Assembly (NCBI RefSeq): GCF_016313185.1
Contig: NZ_CP066218.1
Coordinates: 4,588,001 to 4,652,000, forward strand
Length of the DNA stretch: 64,000 nt
DNA from: Mycolicibacterium baixiangningiae
GTDB taxonomy: Bacteria; Actinomycetota; Actinomycetes; Mycobacteriales; Mycobacteriaceae
Reading direction: 5' to 3'
Shown: piece by piece, positions 9,419-18,376 of the stretch
How positions within the stretch are numbered: the stretch's first letter is position 1
Layout of the letters: every line of letters starts with the position of its first letter
Notes under the pieces: model-generated
Seen by the model: the letters and a program-made list of their open reading frames with translations, nothing else
Told to the model about the DNA's origin: nothing
Database searches by the model: none
Translations under genes and position numbers: made by a program

Positions 9419-10321
9419 TCATTCGGCAGCCGCCATGCCGTACCGGCGGCTTTCGGCCATCAGGGCTGTTGCTGCAGCGGTGAGGTGATCGCGGCGGCTG
9501 ACAGCGGCGACGTGGAGGTAGGACTCCGGGACGATTCGCTGCACGCGCGCTCCGGCGCGACGCGCCGACTGCGTCCAGGAGGACGGCATGACGGCGCGTC
9601 CGATTCCGTTGAGCACCATCGGCAGAATGGATGTGCGGTGGGCGATCTCGGCGGCGATCGTCACCTCGATGCCCTCGGCGAGCACTTCGTCGACGAGGGC
9701 CCGCATCAGTGAACCGCGTTGGGACACGATGAGCCTGCACCCGCTGAGTTGGTCACGACGCACAGTCGGCTCATCCGAAAAGTCCTCGTCGGGCCCCGAG
9801 ATCAGCACCAGTGCCTGATTCTCCAACTCGACCACATCCAAATCGGCCGCACGCGTCGGATCTGCGGAGCCCAGGACGCCGATCTCGCAGCTACCGGCGC
9901 GCACACTGGCCAGCACCTCCTCGGGGGTGAATCCGGCTTCGACGTTGACGGTGACGTCCGGATGTGCCCGCGCGAACGCGGTCAAGATGGTGGTCAACGG
10001 CTCCATGCCCGGTGACGGCATGGTGATCAGGTCGACCCTGCCGCCCCGCAGTCCTTTGAAGGCGCGCATCGTGGCGAGTGCTTCGTCGACGTCTCGCAGT
10101 ACGACTCTGGCCGGACCGACGAGTGCGCGGCCGGCTTCGCTGAGCACCACACCGCGCCCGACCCGGTGGAACAGCGGCAGACCCAGTTCACGCTCGAAGC
10201 CGGAGATCGCCTGGGACAACGACGGTTGAGCCACCAACAACTGCTCAGCAGCCCTGCTGAAACCGCCGCTGTCGACCACCGCGAGGAAGTACTTGAGTTG
10301 CCGCACATCCACCAGTACCAC
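9419..10321 (-). CDS. LysR-family transcriptional regulator
   Basis: 300 aa. N-terminal winged HTH at residues 5-62 (VRQLKYFLAVVDSGGFSRAAEQLLVAQPSLSQAISGFERELGLPLFHR), then a periplasmic-binding-like effector domain. Divergent from a tartrate/D-malate-type dehydrogenase and an SLC13 carboxylate transporter, so it very probably controls them in response to that substrate. A 15-bp palindrome of LysR type sits 16 bp upstream of its start. Start could be ATG 10321 or a GTG four codons in. Confidence 0.88.
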   Translation of the reverse strand: MVLVDVRQLKYFLAVVDSGGFSRAAEQLLVAQPSLSQAISGFERELGLPLFHRVGRGVVLSEAGRALVGPARVVLRDVDEALATMRAFKGLRGGRVDLITMPSPGMEPLTTILTAFARAHPDVTVNVEAGFTPEEVLASVRAGSCEIGVLGSADPTRAADLDVVELENQALVLISGPDEDFSDEPTVRRDQLSGCRLIVSQRGSLMRALVDEVLAEGIEVTIAAEIAHRTSILPMVLNGIGRAVMPSSWTQSARRAGARVQRIVPESYLHVAAVSRRDHLTAAATALMAESRRYGMAAAE

Positions 10322-10336
10322 CCCTGATCAGCACAG

Positions 10337-10351
10337 ATAGGTAGAGCCTAT
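10337..10351. promoter_or_regulatory. LysR-type operator (T-N11-A palindrome)
   Basis: ATAGG-tagag-CCTAT, a perfect 5-5-5 inverted repeat containing the T-N11-A form of LysR recognition sites. It lies in the 124-bp gap between the lysR gene and the dehydrogenase, nearer the lysR start, the usual place for autoregulation and divergent activation. Confidence 0.6.
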
Positions 10352-10445
10352 ACCCCGAATCGAATTCTTGTCTTGGACTGGCCGGTGTGGAAAGAGGTTA
10401 ATGAATGAAGCGAAATGTGATATGGACAACACCAAGGAGGCCGCC

Positions 10446-11540
10446 ATGACGGACCGCACATTCACGATCGCCGCGATTCCCGCCGACGGTGTGGGCAAGG
10501 AAGTCGTCGCCGCCGGTCGACGCGTCCTGGACACCCTCGCCGCGCAGTCCGAGAACCGCTTCGCATTCGAATGGACCGAGTTCCCCTACGGCTGCGGCTA
10601 CTACGAGCAAACCGGCAAGATGATGGCCGACGACGGACTCGAGCAGCTGAAGAACTTCGACGCCATCTACTTCGGAGCGGTCGGCTGGCGCAACGTCCCC
10701 GACCACATCAGCCTGTGGGGGCTGCGGCTCAACATCACGCAGAACTTCGACCAGTGGGCCAACGTTCGGCCGGTCACATTCCTCCCGGGCGTGGTGTCTC
10801 CCCTGCGCAAGGCGGACGACACCGAACTCGACTGGGTCGTGATCCGCGAGAACAGCGAGGGCGAGTACGCCGGTTTGGGCGGTCGAAACCTCAGCGCACG
10901 CGGTCCCGGGAACGAGGTGGCGCTGCAGACGGCGCTGTTCACCGACAAGGGCTGTGAACGGATCATGCGATTCGCTTTCGACATGGCCCGCACCCGAACG
11001 GTCAAGAAGGTGACCAGCGTGACCAAGTCCAACGCCCAGCAGTTCGGCATGGTGTTGTGGGACGAGGTCTTCGAACGGGTCGCCAAGGACTATCCCGACG
11101 TCGAGTCCGACAGTGTGCTGGTCGACGCGATGAGCGCGAAGTTCGTCCTGCACCCCGAGGACCTGTCCGTCGTTGTGGCGTCTAACCTCAACGCCGACAT
11201 CCTCTCCGATCTCGGGTCGGCGTTGGCCGGCAGTCTCGGGATCGCCTCGAGCGCCAACCTCAACCCGGAACGACGCTTCCCCAGCATGTTCGAGCCGGTA
11301 CACGGGTCGGCGCCCGACATCGCCGGTCAGGGCATCAGCAATCCGATCGGTGCGATTGCCAGTGGGGCTCTGATGTTGGATCACTTCGGACTGCACGATG
11401 AGGCTCGTCGTGTCGAGGCGGCGATCGAATCCACTACCGCCGCAGGCGTCCTCACCCGCGACATCGGCGGATCGTCGAGCACCGACGAGGTCACCGAGGC
11501 CATTATCGCCGCGTTGAGCCGCAGCTTGACGTCGGCGTGA
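10446..11540 (+). CDS. Tartrate/D-malate-type decarboxylating dehydrogenase
   Basis: 364 aa member of the isocitrate/isopropylmalate dehydrogenase superfamily, closest to TtuC/DmlA. Visible motifs are WVVIRENSEGEYAGLGGR (substrate loop), KVTSVTKSNAQ (catalytic Lys), DAMSAKFVLHPEDLSVVVASNLNADILSDL (metal-binding Asp) and MFEPVHGSAPDIAGQGISNPIGA (NAD site). It should use NAD to oxidise D-malate, tartrate or a similar 2-hydroxydicarboxylate. ATG 10446 follows AAGGAGG; an open frame extends upstream without support. 39 bp before the SLC13 transporter, so likely one operon. Substrate not resolvable from sequence. Confidence 0.88.
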   Translation: MTDRTFTIAAIPADGVGKEVVAAGRRVLDTLAAQSENRFAFEWTEFPYGCGYYEQTGKMMADDGLEQLKNFDAIYFGAVGWRNVPDHISLWGLRLNITQNFDQWANVRPVTFLPGVVSPLRKADDTELDWVVIRENSEGEYAGLGGRNLSARGPGNEVALQTALFTDKGCERIMRFAFDMARTRTVKKVTSVTKSNAQQFGMVLWDEVFERVAKDYPDVESDSVLVDAMSAKFVLHPEDLSVVVASNLNADILSDLGSALAGSLGIASSANLNPERRFPSMFEPVHGSAPDIAGQGISNPIGAIASGALMLDHFGLHDEARRVEAAIESTTAAGVLTRDIGGSSSTDEVTEAIIAALSRSLTSA

Positions 11541-11579
11541 CGGAGACGTCGGCGCAACGATGACCGCCTAGGAGGACAG

Positions 11580-13181
11580 ATGACTGCAGGAGAAGTAAGC
11601 CGGACCGACGTGGACAAGGCGTTGCTGGGCAGCGCCACCTACCGCAGCCTCGGTGAACAACAGCTCTCACCCGCCGAGGAGCGGTTCGAGAAGGGCCGCC
11701 GCACAATCGGCTTGTTCCTCGCCCCGGTGTTGACCATCGCCTTCCTGGCGTTGCCGCTGGGCATGGAACCACAGCAGCAGACGCTGGCCGGTGTCCTGCT
11801 CGGCGTCATCGTCCTGTGGATCAGCGAAGCGGTACCCATCCCGATCGGCGGTCTCCTCGGCGTCGCCGTGGTGGTGTTCCTGGGTGTCGCACCTGCCGAC
11901 GACGTACTCGGGGCGTTCGGCTCCTCGACGATCTTCACCTTCATCGGTGCATTCATCCTGGCTCAGGCGATGCTGAAGCACGGCTTGGCCAGGCGCTTCG
12001 CGTTCCGGATCCTGGCATTGCCCAGGATCGGTTCCTCCACCACCGGTGTCATCGTCGCATTCGGGCTGATCACCGCCGGACTGTCGGCATTCGTGTCGAA
12101 CACCGCCACCGTGGCCATGCTGCTGCCGACCGCGCTGGGGATTCTCGGTGTGATCGCCAAGCTGATGCAGGACCGCGGCGTCGTCGAAGCCGATTTCGAT
12201 CCACTGCGCATCCGCGTGGGCTCGGCCATCATGCTGATGCTGGCGTACGGGGCGAGCGTGGGCGGACTGCTGACGCCGGTGGGCAGCCCTCCGAACCTGA
12301 TCGGCCGCGGGCTCATCGAGGAAGCCACCGGCGAGCGCATCTCCTTCGCGCAGTGGGTTGCCGTGGCGGGTCCGATCTGTCTGGCCATGTTCGTCGCACT
12401 TGCCTTCGTCGTCATCCGGCTCAACAGGCCCGAGATCAAGCAGATCGAGGGCATCGCCGAATACGTCAAGGAGCAACGCGCCGAGATGGGCGCGCTGTCT
12501 CGCGCCGAGAAGAACACCCTCATTGCATTCGGGACGACGGTCACCCTCTGGATCCTGCCGGGCATCGTCGCCCTCATCGCCGGCAACGACTCCGACGCCT
12601 ACACCTGGATCAGCGACCGACTCGACGAAGGCATGGTCGCCGTCTTCGGCGCGTCGCTGCTCTTCCTGTTGCCCACCGAGTGGAAAGAGCGCGAGTTCAC
12701 GCTGCGCTGGAAGGACGCCGCCGACATCGACTGGGGCACCATCGTGTTGTTCGGTTCCGGCATCATCTTCGGCTCCCTGCTCGCCTCCACCGGCCTCGCC
12801 GAGACGATCGGCACGTCGGTCAACGACGCGCTGGGCCTGACCAGCGTCGTCCCCATCACGATTTTCGGCGTGATCCTGGCAATCCTCGTGTCCGAGACAA
12901 CGAGCAACACCGCATCGGCTGCGGTCGTCGTGCCGATCGTCATCCCGGTCGCGATGGCAGCGGGGGTCGACCCGTTCGTACCCGCTCTGGCAGCGACGTT
13001 CGCGGCGTCCTTCGGGTTCATGCTGCCGGTGTCCACGCCGCAGAATGCGATCGTCTACGGCTCCGGCGCCGTACGCATCACGACGATGATCCGAACCGGG
13101 GTGACGTTCGACATCATCGGCGCCTTCCTCATCATCCTCATCCTGCCCATCATGATCAGCCTGACCGGTCTGGGAAGTTGA
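11580..13181 (+). CDS. SLC13/DASS-family carboxylate transporter
   Basis: 533 aa with about a dozen hydrophobic segments. Family motifs are VSNTATVAMLLPTALGIL, the SNT-type substrate/sodium site ETTSNTASAAVVVPIVIPVA, GGLLTPVGSPPNLIGRGLI, and the C-terminal GFMLPVSTPQNAIVYGSG. It should import a dicarboxylate or tricarboxylate with sodium. AGGAGGA lies 4 bp before ATG 11580. Located directly after the malate/tartrate-type dehydrogenase and under the same LysR, so it probably brings in that enzyme's substrate. Confidence 0.88.
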   Translation: MTAGEVSRTDVDKALLGSATYRSLGEQQLSPAEERFEKGRRTIGLFLAPVLTIAFLALPLGMEPQQQTLAGVLLGVIVLWISEAVPIPIGGLLGVAVVVFLGVAPADDVLGAFGSSTIFTFIGAFILAQAMLKHGLARRFAFRILALPRIGSSTTGVIVAFGLITAGLSAFVSNTATVAMLLPTALGILGVIAKLMQDRGVVEADFDPLRIRVGSAIMLMLAYGASVGGLLTPVGSPPNLIGRGLIEEATGERISFAQWVAVAGPICLAMFVALAFVVIRLNRPEIKQIEGIAEYVKEQRAEMGALSRAEKNTLIAFGTTVTLWILPGIVALIAGNDSDAYTWISDRLDEGMVAVFGASLLFLLPTEWKEREFTLRWKDAADIDWGTIVLFGSGIIFGSLLASTGLAETIGTSVNDALGLTSVVPITIFGVILAILVSETTSNTASAAVVVPIVIPVAMAAGVDPFVPALAATFAASFGFMLPVSTPQNAIVYGSGAVRITTMIRTGVTFDIIGAFLIILILPIMISLTGLGS

Positions 13182-13295
13182 CCATTCGCCGACGGGGTGT
13201 TGGTCGCCGGGATTTCACCGGTTCGCCGATGTTTCGGCACGTCGCCGGGTGAGAATCCCGTGGAGACCCAGCGGTACTGAACGACGGAGGTCACC

Positions 13296-13595
13296 ATGGT
13301 GCGCGCGTTCCTCGCCTCGATCCTCGTCACGGCCGGAGCTACGGCCGGAGCATTGGGCCTCGCGCCGCCCGCGGCCGCCGACGAATCCGACTATCTCGAA
13401 CTGCAGCCGCAATTCGCGTTCCTGACCACCGACCAGTTGCTCCGCGAGGGGTACTGGGCGTGCCGGGCCGCCAACAGCGGTATGGGTTCGTCGGCGATCG
13501 TGCCGATGGTGCAGCAGCACCTCTTGTACTCGGGCGCCTCGCTGGCGGTCGCCAACAAGATCGTGTCGACGGCGATCGTCGAACTCGACTGCTGA
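13296..13595 (+). CDS. Secreted DUF732 protein
   Basis: 99 aa. Signal peptide (VRAFLASILVTAGATAGALGLAPPAAA, cut near residue 28) followed by a small helical domain with two Cys (YWACRAA and the terminal ELDC). Matches the DUF732 family of small exported mycobacterial proteins, of unknown function. Good GGAGG ribosome-binding site. Convergent with the aldehyde dehydrogenase 19 bp downstream. Confidence 0.8.
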   Translation: MVRAFLASILVTAGATAGALGLAPPAAADESDYLELQPQFAFLTTDQLLREGYWACRAANSGMGSSAIVPMVQQHLLYSGASLAVANKIVSTAIVELDC

Positions 13596-13614
13596 CTACC
13601 GCTTCTTGACGGAG

Positions 13615-15138
13615 CTAGTGGTTCAATCCGCTCCGCTTGGCGAACACCGTACGGTGCCACTCCTTGTCGGCCACCCCGGTGATGTCGCTCATCACGTGCT
13701 TGACGGTGAGGTACTCCTCGAAGGAGTAGTCGCTCATGTCCTTGCCGAAACCCGACGCGCCGACGCCGCCGTGGGGCATCTCGCTGATGATCGGGATGTG
13801 GTCGTTGATCCACACGCATCCGGCGTCGATCTCCCGCGACGCCCGCTGGGCGCGGTAGACGTCGCGCGTCCACGCCGAAGCCGCCAGCCCGTACTCGGTG
13901 TCGTTGGCCTGCCGCAGCGCATCGTCGTCGTCGGTGAACGAGCGGACGGTCAACACCGGGCCGAAGATCTCCTGCCGGTAGACCTCTGACTGCTCGGACA
14001 CGTCGGCGATCAGCGTCGGCCGGTAGAACGAGCCGGGCAGGTCGGGGACCGAACCGCCGGTGACGACGCGACCGCCCTCTGCCGGCGCCCGCGACACCAT
14101 CGCGGCCACCTTGTCGCGGTGGGCCATCGAGATCAAGGGGCCGAGATCGGTGTCCGGGTCCTGCGGATCGCCGACGACGATCGTGCCCATCACCTCGGCG
14201 ACGCCGGTCACGAAATCGTCGTAGAGGCCGCGCGCGACGATCGCCCGGGTCGCCGCGGTGCAGTCCTGCCCGGAGTTGATCAGCGAACCGGCGACCGCAC
14301 CCTGGATCGCGGCATCGAGATCCGCGTCGTCGAACACCACGAACGGGGCCTTGCCGCCGAGTTCGAGCTGCGTGCGGTGCCCGTGCACCGCGGCGGCCGA
14401 CATGACCTTGCGGCCGACCGCGGTCGATCCGGTGAACGTCACCAGGTCCACGCCGGGGTGGCCGGCGAGCGCGGTGCCCACGTCGGCGCCCAGACCCGTC
14501 ACGACGTTGAGAACCCCGGGCGGCAGCCCCGCCTCGGCGGCGAGGCGGGCCAGCGTCAGCGTGGTCAGCGGTGTCAGCTCGCACGGTTTGATCACCACGG
14601 TGCAGCCGGCGGCCAGGGCGGGCAGCACCTTCCACACCGCCATCTGCAGCGGATAGTTCCACGGGGTAATGGTGGCGACGACGCCGATCGCCTCGCGCCG
14701 GATGCTCGAGGTGTGATCACCCGAGTACTCCGCGGTGGCCTTGCCTTCGAGGTGGCGGGCGGCGCCGGCAAAGAAGTCGATGTTGTCGACGCTGCCGGGT
14801 ACGTCGAATTCGCGGGCCAGCCGCACCGGCTTACCGGTCTGGCTGACCTCCTCGGCGACCAGCACCTCGGCGTGGTCGTCAGCCAGCTTGGCGAGGGTGG
14901 CCAGCACCGCCGAGCGGGCGGCCGGGGTGGCGGTCGCCCACCCGGGCAGCGCGGCGCGCGCCGCGGCCACCGCGATGTCGACATCGACGTTCGCGGCGCG
15001 CGCATATTCGGTGACGAGCTCACCGGTGGCGGGGTTGACGATCCGGAAGACACCGCCGCCGGTCTGCACCGGGGCTCCGTCGATCCAACTGCTGGCCACC
15101 GAATTCGACGCCAAAGCGTTCGACGTAAGCGCTGTCAT
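13615..15138 (-). CDS. Aldehyde dehydrogenase, aminobutyraldehyde/betaine-aldehyde type
   Basis: 507 aa NAD(P)-dependent enzyme. Landmarks are TPWNYPLQMAVWKVLPALAAGCTVVIKP, FTGSTAVGRKV, the catalytic Glu in LELGGKAPFVVFDDADL, the catalytic Cys in NSGQDCTAATR, and the C-terminal EIFGPVLTV and PHGGVGASGFGKDMSDYS. The GQDC and SDYSFEEY forms point to omega-amino aldehydes (such as 4-aminobutanal) as substrate. Divergent from an Lrp regulator and a class-III aminotransferase that would produce such aldehydes, so the three likely form a diamine or omega-amino-acid catabolic unit. Confidence 0.88.
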   Translation of the reverse strand: MTALTSNALASNSVASSWIDGAPVQTGGGVFRIVNPATGELVTEYARAANVDVDIAVAAARAALPGWATATPAARSAVLATLAKLADDHAEVLVAEEVSQTGKPVRLAREFDVPGSVDNIDFFAGAARHLEGKATAEYSGDHTSSIRREAIGVVATITPWNYPLQMAVWKVLPALAAGCTVVIKPCELTPLTTLTLARLAAEAGLPPGVLNVVTGLGADVGTALAGHPGVDLVTFTGSTAVGRKVMSAAAVHGHRTQLELGGKAPFVVFDDADLDAAIQGAVAGSLINSGQDCTAATRAIVARGLYDDFVTGVAEVMGTIVVGDPQDPDTDLGPLISMAHRDKVAAMVSRAPAEGGRVVTGGSVPDLPGSFYRPTLIADVSEQSEVYRQEIFGPVLTVRSFTDDDDALRQANDTEYGLAASAWTRDVYRAQRASREIDAGCVWINDHIPIISEMPHGGVGASGFGKDMSDYSFEEYLTVKHVMSDITGVADKEWHRTVFAKRSGLNH

Positions 15139-15251
15139 GGCGTCAACGCTAACTGACCCAACCCCCCGCTGCTACGTATCCCGCACAGCGGCGCGGTCAA
15201 AACAAACGATTTCATAGATCTGGTTGCCCCATACGACGAATTCCGTGCACA

Positions 15252-15782
15252 ATGCCAGATATGGCCAACCCAGAGGGCGAGCGCGACATTCAACCGATGT
15301 CGCTGCGCGTGAGCCAGTCGCGGCCCGGCGCATTCTTCCAGCTCGACGAGTTGTCCAAGGCGATCATCGAGAAGTTGCAGCAGGACGGACGGCGCTCCTA
15401 TGCGGGCATCGGCAAGGCGGTGGGCCTGTCGGAGGCCGCGGTGCGCCAGCGGGTTCAGCGGATGGTCGACGCCGGTGTCATGCAGATCGTCGCCGTGACG
15501 GATCCGATGCAGCTCGGTTTCGCCCGGCAGGCGATGATCGGCATCCGCTGCACCGGCGACACGACGAAGATCGCGGAGAAGCTGGCCGCGATCCCGTCCG
15601 TCGACTACGTGGTGCTCACGGCCGGCTCGTTCGACGCCATCGCCGAAGTGGTCTGCGAGGACGACGACGACCTCCTCGACCTGTTGAACACGAGGATCCG
15701 CGCACTACCGGGCGTGGTATCCACCGAGACGCTCGTATATCTGAAACTTGTTAAGCAGCAATATAATTGGGGAACACGATGA
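15252..15782 (+). CDS. Lrp/AsnC-family transcriptional regulator
   Basis: 176 aa. HTH at about residues 32-80 (LDELSKAIIEKLQQDGRRSYAGIGKAVGLSEAAVRQRVQRMVDAGVMQIVAV), then the RAM amino-acid-sensing domain. Transcribed with the aminotransferase (ATGA overlap at 15779-15782) and divergent from the aldehyde dehydrogenase, so it probably regulates both in response to the amine or amino acid. ATG at 15252 or 15261 are both possible. Confidence 0.9.
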   Translation: MPDMANPEGERDIQPMSLRVSQSRPGAFFQLDELSKAIIEKLQQDGRRSYAGIGKAVGLSEAAVRQRVQRMVDAGVMQIVAVTDPMQLGFARQAMIGIRCTGDTTKIAEKLAAIPSVDYVVLTAGSFDAIAEVVCEDDDDLLDLLNTRIRALPGVVSTETLVYLKLVKQQYNWGTR

Positions 15783-17164
15783 CGCAGTCCTATATCACCG
15801 AACCCGTCACCACCGATCTCGGCGCGAAAGCCAACCGTCACCTGTGGGGGCACTTCGCCCGCCACGGCGAGGGGATCACCCCGCCGATCATCACCCGGGG
15901 TGAGGGCGTTCGGATCTGGGATGACAAGGGCCGCAGCTACATCGACGGACTGTCTGGGCTGTTCGTGGTCCAGGTCGGCCACGGCCGCAAGGAACTCGCC
16001 GAGGCCGCCGCCAAGCAGGCCGAGACGCTGTCGTTCTTCCCGCTCTGGTCCTACGCCACCCCGCCGGCGATCGAACTCGCCGAGCGCATCGCCAACTACG
16101 CGCCGGGCGATCTGAACCGCGTCTTCTTCACCACCGGCGGCGGCGAGGCGGTCGAGAGTGCGTGGAAGCTCGCCAAGCAGTACTTCAAGCTGACCGGCAA
16201 ACCCGGTAAGTACAAGGTGATCTCGCGATCCATCGCCTATCACGGCACCCCGCAGGGCGCGCTGGCCATCACCGGCATCCCCGCGTTCAAGGCGCCGTTC
16301 GATCCGCCGACCCCCGGCGGTTTCCGGGTGCCCAACACCAACTTCTACCGCGCTCCTGAGCAGTTCAGCACCGACCCCAAGGCATTCGGGCAGTACTGCG
16401 CCGACCGCATCGCCGAGGCGATCGAATTCGAGGGTCCCGACACCGTCGCGGCCGTCTTCCTCGAGCCGGTGCAGAACGCCGGCGGCTGCTTCCCCCCTCC
16501 CCCAGGGTATTTCGAGCGCGTCCGCGAGATCTGCGACGAGTACGACGTGCTGCTGGTGTCCGACGAGGTGATCTGCGCGTACGGCCGCATCGGGTCGATG
16601 TTCGCCTGCGACGACTTCGGCTACGTGCCCGACATCATCACCAGCGCCAAGGGGCTGACCTCGGGCTACTCCCCTCTCGGCGCGATGATCGTCAGCGACC
16701 GGCTGTTCGAACCGTTCAACGACGGCACGACCACCTTCGGACACGGCTACACCTTCGGCGGACACCCGGTGTCTGCGGCGGTCGCACTGGCCAACCTCGA
16801 CATCTTCGAGCGTGAGGGCATCAACGACCACGTCAAGGAGAACGCCCCCGCGTTCCGGGCCACGCTGGAGAAGCTCTACGACCTGCCGATCGTCGGCGAC
16901 GTCCGCGGCGAAGGTTTCTTCTACGGCATCGAACTGGTCAAGGACAGGGCCACCAAGGAGACGTTCAACGACGAGGAGTCCGAGCGGCTGCTGCGCGGGT
17001 TCCTGACACCCGCGCTGTGGGAGGCGGGGCTGTACTGCCGCGCCGACGACCGGGGCGATCCAGTGGTCCAGCTGGCTCCGCCGCTGATCAGCGGGCAGGC
17101 CGAATTCGACGCGATCTACGACATCCTGCACAGCGTCCTGGGCGAGGCTGCCCGCCGGCTCTAG
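15779..17164 (+). CDS. Class-III pyridoxal-phosphate aminotransferase
   Basis: 461 aa. PLP lysine in DIITSAKGLTSGYSPLGA; cofactor-phosphate segment FFTTGGGEAVESAWKLAKQY; Asp in LLVSDEVICAYGR. Belongs to the omega-amino-acid/polyamine branch with pyruvate or 2-oxoglutarate as acceptor and corresponds by position to Rv3329. Start ATG 15779 overlaps the lrp stop. Paired with the divergent aldehyde dehydrogenase it could carry a primary amine through aldehyde to acid. Exact substrate unknown. Confidence 0.9.
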   Translation: MTQSYITEPVTTDLGAKANRHLWGHFARHGEGITPPIITRGEGVRIWDDKGRSYIDGLSGLFVVQVGHGRKELAEAAAKQAETLSFFPLWSYATPPAIELAERIANYAPGDLNRVFFTTGGGEAVESAWKLAKQYFKLTGKPGKYKVISRSIAYHGTPQGALAITGIPAFKAPFDPPTPGGFRVPNTNFYRAPEQFSTDPKAFGQYCADRIAEAIEFEGPDTVAAVFLEPVQNAGGCFPPPPGYFERVREICDEYDVLLVSDEVICAYGRIGSMFACDDFGYVPDIITSAKGLTSGYSPLGAMIVSDRLFEPFNDGTTTFGHGYTFGGHPVSAAVALANLDIFEREGINDHVKENAPAFRATLEKLYDLPIVGDVRGEGFFYGIELVKDRATKETFNDEESERLLRGFLTPALWEAGLYCRADDRGDPVVQLAPPLISGQAEFDAIYDILHSVLGEAARRL

Positions 17165-17314
17165 CGGCGGTTTACCCAGATCGCGGCGCCGGCGCAGCGT
17201 AGCGTCGGCGCCGTGGCCTCCACGCGCAAGCCGCCGATCGCTCCCGTCCGCTGACGGCCACCGCCCGTCGACGAGCTGCCGCCGCTCCCGTCGCCCGCGA
17301 TCACCGTCGTACCC

Positions 17315-18223
17315 GTGCCGGGTCATGCACCCGAGGACGTGGTGGTCGACGCCACGGGCCGGCTGTACACCGGTGTCGACGACGGCCGGATACTGCGGCT
17401 GAGCGCCGACGGCACCGAACCGACCGTCATCGCCGACACCGGCGGGCGCCCGCTCGGCCTCACGGTGGCCCGCGACGGGCGACTGCTGGTGTGCGACAGC
17501 CCGCGCGGCCTGCTGGCCCTCGACCCCGAGACCGGCGATCTCGAGCCGCTCGTCGAGGCCGTCGGTGGCCGGCACCTGCAGTTCTGCTCCAACGTCACCG
17601 AAACCGACGACGGCACAATCTATTTCACCGAGTCGACGAGCGCGTTCACCTACGAGCACTTCAAGGGTGCGGTGCTGGAGGCGCGGGGGCGGGGCGGCCT
17701 GTTCCGCCGCGACCCGGACGGCACGGTGACCACGCTCGCCGCGGGCCTGTACTTCACCAACGGGGTGACGGTGACCGCCGACGGGTCGGCGCTGGTGTTC
17801 GCCGAGACGCTCGGGCGAAGGCTGTCGAAGTTCTGGCTGACCGGACCGCAGGCGGGGACCATCACCCCGCTGGTCCAGAATCTGCCCGGTCATCCCGACA
17901 ACATGTCGACCGGCGCCGACGGCCGGGTCTGGGTCGCGATGGTCACGCCGCCCAACGCCACCGCCGAGGGGCTGGCCCCGCGGGCCCCGGTGCTGCGCAA
18001 GATGCTGTGGCTGCTGCCCGACCGGTTCGCCCCGCAGCTCACCCCCGAGGTGTGGGCGGTGGCGTTCAGCCCCGACACCGGTGAGGCCGTCGCGGGCCTG
18101 CGGACCACCCACCCCGACTTCGGCATGGTGACCGGACTCGTCGAATCCGGCGGACGGCTGTGGATGGGGTGCATCGGGGCGTCGGCACTGGCGCACGTCG
18201 CACTCGACGGCGTGACGCTCTGA
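17315..18223 (+). CDS. SMP-30/gluconolactonase-like beta-propeller protein
   Basis: 302 aa from the GTG at 17315. Repeated propeller strands (PEDVVVDATGRLYTGVDDGRI, GLTVARDGRLLVCDSP, NGVTVTADGSALVFAETLGRRL) match the strictosidine-synthase/SMP-30 group of hydrolases. The same frame reads back to a GTG at 17213 (VASTRKPPIAPVR) and is broken only by a TGA at 17252-17254 just where a Trp (TGG) would keep the frame open. The native N-terminus may thus be lost, or this may be a sequence error. No good ribosome-binding site before 17315. Confidence 0.7.
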   Translation: MPGHAPEDVVVDATGRLYTGVDDGRILRLSADGTEPTVIADTGGRPLGLTVARDGRLLVCDSPRGLLALDPETGDLEPLVEAVGGRHLQFCSNVTETDDGTIYFTESTSAFTYEHFKGAVLEARGRGGLFRRDPDGTVTTLAAGLYFTNGVTVTADGSALVFAETLGRRLSKFWLTGPQAGTITPLVQNLPGHPDNMSTGADGRVWVAMVTPPNATAEGLAPRAPVLRKMLWLLPDRFAPQLTPEVWAVAFSPDTGEAVAGLRTTHPDFGMVTGLVESGGRLWMGCIGASALAHVALDGVTL

Positions 18224-18225
18224 GC

Positions 18226-18285
18226 GCCGAGACTGCGGTGAGATCGCCGATCCGCGGCAAAGCGTGATCTCCCAGCAGGCTCGGC
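18226..18285. repeat. 60-bp imperfect palindrome / possible terminator
   Basis: Two 20-nt arms (18226-18245 and 18266-18285) around a 20-nt loop. Pairing blocks are GCCGAG/CTCGGC, CTGC/GCAG and GAGATC/GATCTC, separated by short mismatches. Starts 3 bp after the SMP-30-like stop. No T-run. It shares the arm start GAGACT.CGGT with the palindrome at 9344-9403. Confidence 0.65.
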
Positions 18286-18376
18286 GGGGTGGGTGAACGC
18301 GGTGAGTCACATGAACCACATCCGTCACAGCGAGCCTCCGGGCAAACGGGTTGCCGATCACTTAACCTCCGCGGTG

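Noticed and set aside
15605..18361. 918-codon open frame on the minus strand
   Set aside because: Antisense to the Lrp regulator, aminotransferase and SMP-30-like genes, which have clear family motifs. The translation is rich in Arg/Gly/His/Asp with no motif; a frame opened by high GC at codon position 3.
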